Below, in pieces: positions 1 through 7,789 of a stretch of 64,000 nt of DNA. The notes beneath the pieces are model-generated. The model did not search any database. It was not told where the DNA came from and worked only from the letters and a program-made list of their open reading frames with translations. Position numbers and translations under genes: made by a program. The DNA comes from Mesorhizobium denitrificans. Its GTDB lineage: Bacteria; Pseudomonadota; Alphaproteobacteria; Rhizobiales; Rhizobiaceae. The stretch lies in NCBI RefSeq assembly GCF_003403035.1, contig NZ_QURN01000003.1:62001-126000 (forward strand), read 5' to 3'. Numbering within the stretch: the first letter of the stretch is position 1; the number at the start of each line of letters is the position of its first letter.

Positions 1-827
1 TCATCCGCCAGCACGACAACGCGACCGCCATCCGCAATTCCTGCCGCCACGATTCCACACGCGTCAGACGTTTTGCGCGAACCCGCAGGCGGATCGACCG
101 CCACCACGATCCTTTGCAATTCCGGCATGTCTGCCAGATATGCGCCCTCGATGCCCGCGCGCGTCCACAGCGCGTCCTCGCGATCTTCGATAAGTTCGCC
201 GTCAAGCTCCTGCCGTCCCAGCCGCGTCCCGGCATATCGCCCTTCCAGCGCTGCAATGAACCCTTCTGCCAAATTCTCCGCATTGTCCCGCGTCGAATAG
301 CGATCCACCTCAAATGCCGGATCACCCATCAGCCGCTTGATCAGCGAAGTCGGCTTCGGCGTCGTTGTAATCAGTTGCTTCGGCCTCTGGCCCAGCCTCA
401 GGCCGAATTGCAGCATGTCGAAGCAATGTTCGGCATTCTTCCACTTCGCAGCCTCGTCGCACCACGCGGCCATGAATTGCGGCCCGCGCAAACTCTCCGG
501 GTCTTCCGACGAAAACACATAAGCCACCGCGCCCGACGCCCATAAAAGCCGCCGCCGTGTCGGCTCATATCGCGGGCGGTCACATCGCGCGACAGAGCGT
601 ATCCCAGACGGCCCGTCGATCATCACTTCGCGCACGTCGCCCAGCGTTTCCCCCACCAGCGCAATGCGTCCATTCGGCCTTCCCGCTTCTGCGATTGGCG
701 GAAGCCCGCAGGCCTGCGCGATAGTCCATTCCGCGCCGAGCCGCGTCTTGCCTGAACCGCGCCCGCCCAGCACGAGCCAGTTGTCCGGCACGCCGAGCGC
801 ACGATAGCGCCCCGGCAGGCAGGTCAT
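1..827 (-). CDS. Phage/GTA-type terminase large subunit, 3' part outside window
   Basis: Open minus-strand frame that enters from the left edge, so the C-terminus is missing. It encodes a DNA-packaging motor: the ATPase motif GGRGSGKTRLGAEW sits about 20 residues after the chosen ATG, and near the window edge the stretch RIVVAVDPPAGSRK is typical of the nuclease domain of terminase large subunits (acidic metal ligand in VDPP). In this family the enzyme cuts concatemeric DNA and pumps it into a capsid. The frame stays open upstream of the ATG, and a TTG at 905 would add 26 residues overlapping the neighbouring small gene; this is plausible because the Walker A motif is unusually close to the N-terminus. 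The position directly after a small HTH protein matches the first genes of alphaproteobacterial gene transfer agents, but a prophage cannot be excluded from one partial gene. Confidence 0.85.
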   Translation of the reverse strand, partial: MTCLPGRYRALGVPDNWLVLGGRGSGKTRLGAEWTIAQACGLPPIAEAGRPNGRIALVGETLGDVREVMIDGPSGIRSVARCDRPRYEPTRRRLLWASGAVAYVFSSEDPESLRGPQFMAAWCDEAAKWKNAEHCFDMLQFGLRLGQRPKQLITTTPKPTSLIKRLMGDPAFEVDRYSTRDNAENLAEGFIAALEGRYAGTRLGRQELDGELIEDREDALWTRAGIEGAYLADMPELQRIVVAVDPPAGSRKTSDACGIVAAGIADGGRVVVLAD

Positions 828-834
828 CAGCCAT

Positions 835-1317
835 TCATTTTCGATTGCGTTCGCCGTTTCCCCCAGATTTGCCCGCAGCCATGTCAGCTGCGAGTTCTTT
901 GGCAAGGCTGACGATCCGTCTGTTGATCCGGTCGAGCATCTGCGCGAGGTCTTCGTTCTGCCGCAAGGCGTTGTCTCGGATGAGTTCATCTGGGCTCAAA
1001 ATCTCGATCAGTTTTTCGGTGACGCGCACTGCCGAATTGAGTGCATCCATCTCGGATTTATCCAGCGCGTCGCCATGTTCTGAGATGCGCAGCATTTCTT
1101 CCACGCGCCGCGCGATAGAGGCCGAAGCCTTTCTCAATTTTGCGACGGTGCGATCATCCTCCCCGGACAACCTCCATCCGTGGAGTTGCGCCTGCTTGCG
1201 GATGGAGTTCAGCGAACGACCCGTCGCATCGGCCAATTGTTCGAGCGAAACGCCATTAAACTCGACAAGCTGGCGCTGCGCTCGCTCTCGCGCGCGGTTC
1301 CATTGTGGCAATGCCAT
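835..1317 (-). CDS. Small HTH protein upstream of terminase (putative small terminase/GTA gp1-like)
   Basis: A 160-residue protein with an N-terminal helix-turn-helix-like segment (about residues 24-50, containing LEQLADATGRSLNSIRKQA) followed by a charged, probably helical region. It lies immediately upstream of, and possibly overlaps, the terminase gene. This is where small terminase or GTA gp1-like DNA-recognition proteins are normally encoded, so a role in recognising DNA for packaging is inferred from context and the HTH only. GGAG directly abuts the ATG, so initiation is not clear-cut. No other conserved family is recognised. Confidence 0.6.
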   Translation of the reverse strand: MALPQWNRARERAQRQLVEFNGVSLEQLADATGRSLNSIRKQAQLHGWRLSGEDDRTVAKLRKASASIARRVEEMLRISEHGDALDKSEMDALNSAVRVTEKLIEILSPDELIRDNALRQNEDLAQMLDRINRRIVSLAKELAADMAAGKSGGNGERNRK

Positions 1318-1701
1318 CTCCGATTAATGTAGGTTTGTTGCGTCGGCCAGCTTGCGCTGACACTCCTCATCCGCCTGCCTGCACCTTCTACCGCGAGGGG
1401 AGAAGGTGCAGGCAGGCGGATGAAAGGTAATGAGTGAAAGCCATAGCGGCATTCAATCCACACCATCCGGAGACGCTGTAGATTGCGCATTCGGCCCGCG
1501 CCGCTCACACTTTTCTGACGATAGATAAATCCTACCAAACCACCGTCACGGTGTCAAGGATTATTTTCCTATTATTTTTTCATTGCTCGACAACGCCCCG
1601 TCACACACGAATTGTTAAAGGCTCTTCGGTCTTTTTGGTTTGGTTTGCGGGCGCATTCAGCCTATATCCATTAGCGGCCCTTGGCGGGGGATGCCGGAGT
1701 T
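1318..1701. other. Divergent intergenic region with a REP-like palindrome
   Basis: This gap separates the minus-strand packaging genes from the plus-strand penicillin-binding protein gene and must hold both promoters. It contains a long hairpin (listed separately), and the stretch 1550-1660 is clearly more AT-rich than its surroundings. No additional gene can be supported here. Confidence 0.5.
1367..1423. repeat. REP-like palindrome, 23-base perfect arms
   Basis: The arm at 1367-1389 and its exact reverse complement at 1401-1423 are separated by an 11-base loop. The core (CATCCGCCTGCCTGCACC, then TTCT) recurs in related form near 9724, 48052 and 48200, so it belongs to a dispersed family of intergenic palindromes. 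It is not followed by a T-run. Confidence 0.85.
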
Positions 1702-3861
1702 ATGTTCAGACGGGAGGGAAAGACCAAGCTTAAAGCGCCGCGTGCTGGTCTGGCGCTGGCGGTTGATGCTTGGCTTGATTCGGCTGTCTATTCGGTCGGT
1801 TTCCGCCTTCGCGATTTCTGGGAAAGTATCACGATTTTCTTCCGCCGTTTCCGCGTGCGCGGTTGGCGGCGGGCGCTTGTCGAGCTTGGCTCCGAGGCCA
1901 TGACGATGGGTGCCGGTGGCGCTATCGTTATGCTGGCGCTTGCCATGCCTGCCTTTGAGGAAACCAAGGGCGACTGGCGCAATCACGGCGACTTCGCCGT
2001 CACCTTCACTGACCGCTACGGCAATGAGATCGGCCAGCGCGGAATCATCCAGCGTGATTCGGTGCCTGTCGACAAAATGCCGGGCTTCGTCGTCAACGCT
2101 GTGCTGGCCACGGAGGACCGCCGCTTCTTCGATCATTACGGCATTGATTTCATCGGCCTTGCACGCGCCATGAACGAAAACGTTCGCGCGAACTCAGTTG
2201 TTCAGGGCGGCTCCACGCTGACCCAGCAGCTTGCGAAGAATCTCTTCCTCAGCAATGAGCGCACCGTCGAGCGCAAGGTGAAGGAAGCTTTCCTGTCGGT
2301 CTGGCTTGAGATGAACCTCTCCAAGAAGGAGATTCTCCAGCTCTATCTCGACCGCGCCTATATGGGCGGTGGCACGTTCGGCATCACCGCAGCGGCAGAT
2401 TTCTATTTCAGCAAGCAGGTCAAGGATCTCACGCTGGCTGAGGCCGCCATGCTTGCGGGTCTGTTCAAGGCTCCGGCGAAATATGCGCCGCACATAAACC
2501 TTCCGGCAGCGCGCGCCCGCGCCAATGAAGTGCTGACCAACATGGTTCAGGGCGGATTCCTCACCGAAGGCCAGGTGCTTTCGGCGCGCCTCCACCCTGC
2601 CGACATCATCGACCGCGGCGACCTGAAAGCACCGGATTATTTCCTCGATTGGGCGTTTGATGAAGCCAAGCGCATCGCCCAAAAATACGGCATTCACTCG
2701 ATGGTCGCGCGCACCACTGCCGACATCAACATCCAGCGCGCCGCCGAAGAAGCGGTTGAGTTTCACCTTCGCCAATATGGCAAGGACTACCGCGTCACCG
2801 AAGGCGCCGTCGTGGTCATGGAAACGAACGGCGCTGTTCGCGCCATTGTCGGCGGGCGGGATTATGGCGCGAGCCAGTTCAACCGCGCCACCAAGGCCGA
2901 GCGGCAGGTCGGCTCCTCCTTCAAGCCTTATGTCTATGCCGCGGCGATGGAAGCGGGCATGACCCCTGAAACGGTGGTGTCGGATGGTCCTGTCTCCTGG
3001 GGCAACTGGACGCCGAAGAACTACGGACGCTCCTTCTCAGGTCGCGTCACGCTGGCCAGCGCGCTTGCGCGGTCTATCAATACGGTCCCTGTGCGGCTCG
3101 CCAAGGAAAAGCTCGGCATTGATCCCATAGTGAAGCTCACTTACGACATGGGCGTGGAATCAAAGCTAAATGAGCATAAGACGATGGTGCTTGGCACGTC
3201 GGGCATGACGGTTATGGATCAGGCGACCGGCTATAACACCTTCGCTGATGGTGGCTATTCCGGCGTGCGCTACGGCATCACGCAATTGCGCACGCGCTCC
3301 GGCGACGTGTTTTACGATCACGGACGCGATGCGCCTGCCCCGCGCCGCGTTCTCACCGATCAATCCGTGGCTTACATGAACAGTATGCTTGCGGGCGTAA
3401 ATGATGCGGGAACAGGTCGCCGCGCCTCCATGCCGTTGATCCGCTCCGCTGGTAAAACCGGCACTACTCAATCCTATCGCGATGCGTGGTATGTTGGCTT
3501 CACGGGCAATTACACAGCCGCCGTCTGGCTCGGCAATGATGACTTCACGCCGACCAAGGAGATGACGGGCGGCTCCCTGCCCGCCATGACATGGAACCGG
3601 CTGATGACTCACATCCACCAGAACATCGACCTGAAGCCTATCCCCGGCCTGGAAAATCCGTTTGTCGATCCGGCAATCATCGCCAAGGCGAAGGAGGAAG
3701 CGGCTCACACCGAAACGGCGGACGGCCCGCCCGCGCCAGACCTCGACGCCCCCCGCGTCCTGTCCGCCGACACGGCGCGCGTGCTGCGCCAGATGGCGGA
3801 CCGCTTCGCGGGCGCCGAGCAGCTTGAAGCGCCCGCCCCTGCGGCTCTCACCGCGCTTTAG
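1702..3861 (+). CDS. Bifunctional penicillin-binding protein (PBP1A family)
   Basis: A 719-residue class A penicillin-binding protein that polymerises and cross-links peptidoglycan at the inner membrane. After a cytoplasmic N-terminus and one hydrophobic segment (about residues 65-85) comes the GT51 glycosyltransferase domain: catalytic Glu in TEDRRFF near residue 138, then GGSTLTQQLAKNLFL. The transpeptidase domain shows all three signatures: SSFK with Ser405, SIN near 458 and KTG near 585. The frame can be read from a TTG at 1681, but the ATG at 1702 with a G-rich stretch about ten bases upstream is preferred. The next gene starts eight bases after the stop, suggesting co-transcription. Confidence 0.93.
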   Translation: MFRREGKTKLKAPRAGLALAVDAWLDSAVYSVGFRLRDFWESITIFFRRFRVRGWRRALVELGSEAMTMGAGGAIVMLALAMPAFEETKGDWRNHGDFAVTFTDRYGNEIGQRGIIQRDSVPVDKMPGFVVNAVLATEDRRFFDHYGIDFIGLARAMNENVRANSVVQGGSTLTQQLAKNLFLSNERTVERKVKEAFLSVWLEMNLSKKEILQLYLDRAYMGGGTFGITAAADFYFSKQVKDLTLAEAAMLAGLFKAPAKYAPHINLPAARARANEVLTNMVQGGFLTEGQVLSARLHPADIIDRGDLKAPDYFLDWAFDEAKRIAQKYGIHSMVARTTADINIQRAAEEAVEFHLRQYGKDYRVTEGAVVVMETNGAVRAIVGGRDYGASQFNRATKAERQVGSSFKPYVYAAAMEAGMTPETVVSDGPVSWGNWTPKNYGRSFSGRVTLASALARSINTVPVRLAKEKLGIDPIVKLTYDMGVESKLNEHKTMVLGTSGMTVMDQATGYNTFADGGYSGVRYGITQLRTRSGDVFYDHGRDAPAPRRVLTDQSVAYMNSMLAGVNDAGTGRRASMPLIRSAGKTGTTQSYRDAWYVGFTGNYTAAVWLGNDDFTPTKEMTGGSLPAMTWNRLMTHIHQNIDLKPIPGLENPFVDPAIIAKAKEEAAHTETADGPPAPDLDAPRVLSADTARVLRQMADRFAGAEQLEAPAPAALTAL

Positions 3862-3869
3862 GGTCGTTT

Positions 3870-4460
3870 ATGATCCGCACCGCGTTGCTTATTCTGCTGA
3901 CATTGGCAGTCGCCATTTGTGGCGGTGCAGCAAGCGTTGCATTCGTTATGGATCGAGACATCAAACTCGGCGCTGCCCGCGTCGGCTCGTGGACCGCCTA
4001 TCCTGACTCAGGCTCTGTCACCGCCGATCCTTATGCGCTGGCGGAAGCTGCCGTCGAAGGCACTCTGTCGCTCGGGCGCTCGGAAGGACTCAGCTTTTCC
4101 GCACAGAGCGACGATAACGGCAACGCATTGCGCGCAGAGTGTGTCTATCGTCTCACCGGCGAAACACCGCTGGCGCGATTCTGGACGCTCCGCTCGGAAC
4201 CTTACGAATATCTCGACGCAATTCGCGTGGCCACCGCTCCGGCGCACGGCACCTTACAATCGCGTTCCGTCATTCGTGGCGAAGACAACAACATCGAGAT
4301 TACCATCGGCCCCAAGCCCGCGCCGGGCAACTGGCTGCGCACCGAAGGCGAAGGCCGCACGCGTCTGGTGCTGACCATTTACGACTCGCTCACTCAGGGT
4401 GGGCCGATGGCGGAAACCATGCAAATGCCGTCCATCACGCAGGTTGCCTGCAATGGGTAA
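3870..4460 (+). CDS. DUF1214 domain protein, membrane-anchored
   Basis: A 196-residue protein with an N-terminal hydrophobic helix (about residues 4-26) that probably anchors or exports it, followed by a domain ending in GNWLRTEGEG and RLVLTIYD, which I recognise as DUF1214. Function is unknown. Start ATG lies eight bases after the penicillin-binding protein stop, and the stop overlaps the next ATG by eight bases, so the three genes read as one transcription unit. Confidence 0.8.
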   Translation: MIRTALLILLTLAVAICGGAASVAFVMDRDIKLGAARVGSWTAYPDSGSVTADPYALAEAAVEGTLSLGRSEGLSFSAQSDDNGNALRAECVYRLTGETPLARFWTLRSEPYEYLDAIRVATAPAHGTLQSRSVIRGEDNNIEITIGPKPAPGNWLRTEGEGRTRLVLTIYDSLTQGGPMAETMQMPSITQVACNG

Positions 4461-5010
4461 GGCAGCAGCTTTCCGCATCGGTCATGCCGTCCTGCTCGGC
4501 CTTTTGGGCGCGGCGATCCTGCACATCATCATTCTGTTGCTATTGCCGGAAATCTCTAACCGAAGCGCATGGTCGCGCATGGCCGAGGCCGCTGATCTTT
4601 ATCAGCCGCTCCCCCTGCGCAACAATCTGCCCGGCACGGCGCGCGACGCAAATCGCGATCCTCTCTTTCGCTCCGTTGCCTGCCGGTTCGATCTGACTGA
4701 TGGCCTGCTGCGCGTGCAAGCTGCCGGCGCTGTGCCGTATTGGTCTGCGTCGGTCTATGACCGCGCGGGCAAGAATCTCTACAGCTTCAACGACCGCAGC
4801 GCCCGCGACAAGGCGCTGGACATTGTGGTGCTCACGCCCGCGCAAATGCTCGAAGTGCGCAAGGAAGTGCCTGAAGAGCTCGGCCAGTCCGTCTTTGTCG
4901 AATCTTCGGAAGAGGAAGGCGTCACGGTAATCCGCGCATTCATTCCCGACGAGAGTTGGGGACCGTCCGTCGACGCATTCCTTGATTCGCTCCGCTGCCA
5001 ACCGCAGTAG
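4453..5010 (+). CDS. DUF1254 domain protein, membrane-anchored
   Basis: A 185-residue protein with one N-terminal transmembrane helix (about residues 8-31, rich in Leu and Ile) and a soluble remainder that resembles the short alphaproteobacterial DUF1254 proteins (for example ANRDPLFRSVACRFDL and VPYWSASVYDR). It overlaps the preceding DUF1214 gene by eight bases. DUF1254 and DUF1214 are often halves of one protein in other bacteria; here they are separate, adjacent and each has its own membrane anchor, suggesting a two-component envelope complex of unknown role. Confidence 0.78.
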   Translation: MGKAAAFRIGHAVLLGLLGAAILHIIILLLLPEISNRSAWSRMAEAADLYQPLPLRNNLPGTARDANRDPLFRSVACRFDLTDGLLRVQAAGAVPYWSASVYDRAGKNLYSFNDRSARDKALDIVVLTPAQMLEVRKEVPEELGQSVFVESSEEEGVTVIRAFIPDESWGPSVDAFLDSLRCQPQ

Positions 5011-5057
5011 CGCGCCTCAACGCAACGTCTCTTCATCATTCTCGGACTACCCCTTGC

Positions 5058-5492
5058 AGCCTCATACTCTTTCGTCACCCTCGAGCTTGTCCCGAGGGTC
5101 TGCTACGATCGAATTTGATAACCTGCAGATCCTCGGGACAAGCCCGAGGATGACGGCAGAGAATGGATTTTGGCGCACAACCATTCGCCGAACCCAACAA
5201 CCTCAATGCGCGGGTTTTTGCACCGCTGCGCACTGCGTTTCGTCTATTTTGTCTGCCGCCTGCGCTGCCCAGCGGCCTGTCGGCCCCTCGTAGCCTCATA
5301 CCCTTTCGTCACCCTCGAGCTTGTCCCGAGGGTCTGCTACGATCGAATTTGATAACCTGCAGATCCTCGGGACAAGCCCGAGGATGACGGCAGAGAATGG
5401 ATTTTGGCGCACAACCATTCGCCGTACCCAACAACCTCAATGCGCGGGTTTTTGCACCGCTGCGCACTGCGTTTCGTCTGTTTTGTCTTCCG
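5058..5492. repeat. Tandem duplication of a ~200-base intergenic element (period 234)
   Basis: Copy A (about 5058-5258) and copy B (about 5292-5492) are nearly identical and offset by exactly 234 bases. Each copy begins with an imperfect inverted repeat built around CTCGAGCTTGTCCCGAGGG and its partner TCGGGACAAGCCCGAGGA, then a shared 3' part ending TTTTGTCT. The core TCGGG-CTTGT-CCCGA also occurs alone at 31184-31206, so this is a dispersed family. The interval 5011-5436 holds no other supported gene. Confidence 0.9.
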
Positions 5493-5607
5493 CTTTGATC
5501 CGCTCGTAGCGTACGCCGGGAAAAATGATCACCGGAGCGAGTTCGCCAGCTTTCTGGCGCTGACTGGATGCCGAAGTCCTCGGCACGAATGAGAGTACCA
5601 TGCCCAT
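5437..5607 (-). CDS. Small conserved-looking protein (56 aa), unknown function
   Basis: A 56-codon minus-strand frame starting MGMVLSFVPR and containing APVIIFPGVRYERIKAEDKT, which looks like a genuine protein core: I recall similar small rhizobial hypothetical proteins with a (F/P)GVRYER motif, though this is from memory. An in-frame TAA lies just upstream of the first ATG (5607); a second ATG is at 5601. No strong ribosome binding site is visible. The last ~18 codons lie in repeat copy B, and copy A carries the same coding tail with its stop, so the duplication apparently copied the 3' end of this gene. Confidence 0.45.
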   Translation of the reverse strand: MGMVLSFVPRTSASSQRQKAGELAPVIIFPGVRYERIKAEDKTDETQCAAVQKPAH

Positions 5608-5775
5608 GATGCGTTATCCGATCTTCAAAGATACGGAGCACTTTACGCAACGCCTCCTTTTCCAATTCAGCAGCAAACTCGGTTAACACAGTGCTAACAA
5701 ATTCGACCTATTTTGAATTTTGTGTACCGGCATCTGTCCGGTTGAGTTTTGAGTTCGTGATCGGGCGTATTCCGG

Positions 5776-6681
5776 GTGCAGTCTTCCTCCTCCGATCTAA
5801 GGCCATTCGCGCATGCGCAGATGTCGCGTGCGGACCGTCTGCTGCGCGCGGCGGTGTCCGGCTATTGCGCGCTCACGCGTCCGCGTAAATTCGACGCGCA
5901 ACAGCTTCAGGATCTTGCGCTTCCGCTCATTGGCCGCGCCTCGCGTGAAACCTTGCGCTACGTCGCTGCCGCGCTGTCAAAATGCGAGACTGAGCCGCCG
6001 GAACTGGTGCGCGAGCTTGCCCGCATGTCCATCGACATCGCCGCTCCGCTGCTCACCCATTCCACGAGCCTCACCGATACAGACCTCATCATTCTGATCG
6101 GCGCGCATGGCATCGGTCACGCACGCGCCATTGCACGGCGCAGCAGTCTTCACCCGTCCATTTCTCAGCTGATCCGGTTAATCGAGATGCGCCATCCTTC
6201 GACAGCAAAGACCAGCCCGGCTGAGCCCGTGCCCGAAAAGCCTCAATCAACGACCGCCGAACGTCTGGAGCAAGCGCGCGAAAAGCTGCGCCTCATCATG
6301 CTCGCCGCAGGAACGTGGCCCACCGCTACCGAAGCGGACATCAAGCTAAGCTATGAAAAGCTGCGCGACACGGTCCTCAAGGGTGGCGGTACGCGATTCG
6401 TTGCGGTGCTTTCCGACAGCCTCGGCGTCAGCCGCGAAACGGCATGGATCATCGCTACCGACGCCAGCGGCGAAAAGCTCGCAATGGCGTTTCGCGCCAT
6501 CGGCCTTTCCGAAGAGCGCGCCTACCTATTGCTATCGGCGCTGCTTCCACAGCGCTTTCCAGATGCCGAGCACATTGCCGAATTTCTGGAGCACTATCGC
6601 GATTCGACGCTCGATTCGGCAGGTCGTCGGCTTGAACGCTGGCAGACCACGCCTGCGCTCAGATCTGCTCGATCAGTATAA
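5776..6681 (+). CDS. DUF2336 domain protein
   Basis: A 301-residue, largely helical protein recognised as DUF2336, a family frequent in alphaproteobacteria (LARMSIDIAAPLLTHSTSLTD and LIILIGAHGIGHARAIARR are characteristic). Its function is not established. The start shown is a GTG; an ATG at 5821 (MSRADRLLRAA) is an alternative. The 3' end overlaps the convergent DUF1491 gene by 23 bases. Confidence 0.8.
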   Translation: MQSSSSDLRPFAHAQMSRADRLLRAAVSGYCALTRPRKFDAQQLQDLALPLIGRASRETLRYVAAALSKCETEPPELVRELARMSIDIAAPLLTHSTSLTDTDLIILIGAHGIGHARAIARRSSLHPSISQLIRLIEMRHPSTAKTSPAEPVPEKPQSTTAERLEQAREKLRLIMLAAGTWPTATEADIKLSYEKLRDTVLKGGGTRFVAVLSDSLGVSRETAWIIATDASGEKLAMAFRAIGLSEERAYLLLSALLPQRFPDAEHIAEFLEHYRDSTLDSAGRRLERWQTTPALRSARSV

Positions 6682-7003
6682 ATTCGGAAGCGTCTTTCTT
6701 GCCCGGCTCCAGTTCGACCACCCATAGGTCAGGGTCGAAACGCTCCTCCTTCGCAATCCGCGCTTCGATCTTTTCTGCGCTGTCCTGCAGGACAAGCTGG
6801 AACCGACGGTCTTGCGGCTTGCCCGTGTCATAGCTGGCTTGCGGCGCGGGGCCATAAAGTGCCGCCTCCCCCATCCGGTTGCGCGTAACCACGAAAATCG
6901 CGCCCGCTTCCGTTGCGCCGCGTTTCAGCACGGCAGCAAAGCCACCAGCGCTGAACACTCGCCGCACAACAGCGGCAACCCACAGTTCTGAAGTAATTCT
7001 CAT
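6659..7003 (-). CDS. DUF1491 family protein
   Basis: A 114-residue protein beginning MRITSELWVAAVVRRVFSAG and containing GATEAGAIFVVTRNR, the pattern of DUF1491, a small soluble family of unknown function in alphaproteobacteria. It follows the peptidoglycan-binding protein gene by 27 bases and is probably the last gene of the histidine kinase transcription unit. Its 3' end overlaps the convergent DUF2336 gene. Confidence 0.85.
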   Translation of the reverse strand: MRITSELWVAAVVRRVFSAGGFAAVLKRGATEAGAIFVVTRNRMGEAALYGPAPQASYDTGKPQDRRFQLVLQDSAEKIEARIAKEERFDPDLWVVELEPGKKDASEFILIEQI

Positions 7004-7030
7004 ATGCCGCTCATAGGCGAAGCAAAGCGG

Positions 7031-7789
7031 TCAGTCGATCAGATGTTCGGCCTTCATCTTGCGATAAACAGCCTCATCCGGCTCGCCCGTTTGCGGTAGG
7101 CCGAACAGCGCCTGAAATTCCTTGATTCCCGCCCGCGTCTTTGCGCCCATGCGGCCATCGGCATCGATACCCTCATTGCCGAATGCCTTCAGGCCCGTCT
7201 GAATTCTTGCCAGCAGCGCCGTCGCGTCCGGCGCAGGCGCTGGCGGCTCGATCGAGCCGGTAATGTCGGCAATGCCGAGTTCTTTCAGCAGTTTTTCATC
7301 AACGTGCCCGGAAACCGTAAAGCCCATTTTCTGCTGATAGGCCGAGATCGCCGCCGATGTATTCGGCCCCGCCAAACCATCGACATCGCCTTGATAATAT
7401 CCGAGCTGCTTCAGCACTGCCTGCACAGACTGCAACTGCGCATCGCCTTTCGGCACACTGCGCGGCACATCCGCTGGCCGCGCTTGTGGCAGCGGCGTTT
7501 CCGGCCGCTCAAGACGAATAGTCGTCTCCGGCTCGTTCGTCTGATTGCGGCTACTTACAACGAAACTATCGAACGAACGCGTGGAAAACAGCGGCGAAGT
7601 ATGCGCATGCGGCTGATACCAAAGCGCATTGGCCGAAACGAATGACAGTGCAATCAGGAACGCGGTCGTGCCGCCAACCAGTGCCGGGTTATTCGACATG
7701 AAGCTGCCAACAGCCTGCATGCCCTGAACGACAACGCCGTCATGCGGGGCTGCTGCGCGCTTCTTACGCGGTTTTGCGGAACGCGCCAT
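7031..7789 (-). CDS. Membrane-anchored peptidoglycan-binding protein, two PGB_1 repeats
   Basis: A 252-residue protein with a basic cytoplasmic start (MARSAKPRKKRAAA), one transmembrane helix at about residues 38-58, a Pro-rich linker and two peptidoglycan-binding (PGB_1) modules: one with LKQLGYYQGDVDGLAGPNT and one with DADGRMGAKTRAGIKEFQ. This layout predicts an inner-membrane protein contacting the cell wall. Its ATG lies 26 bases inside the end of the histidine kinase gene, so translational coupling and a shared function in envelope sensing are likely, though inferred. Confidence 0.85.
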   Translation of the reverse strand: MARSAKPRKKRAAAPHDGVVVQGMQAVGSFMSNNPALVGGTTAFLIALSFVSANALWYQPHAHTSPLFSTRSFDSFVVSSRNQTNEPETTIRLERPETPLPQARPADVPRSVPKGDAQLQSVQAVLKQLGYYQGDVDGLAGPNTSAAISAYQQKMGFTVSGHVDEKLLKELGIADITGSIEPPAPAPDATALLARIQTGLKAFGNEGIDADGRMGAKTRAGIKEFQALFGLPQTGEPDEAVYRKMKAEHLID

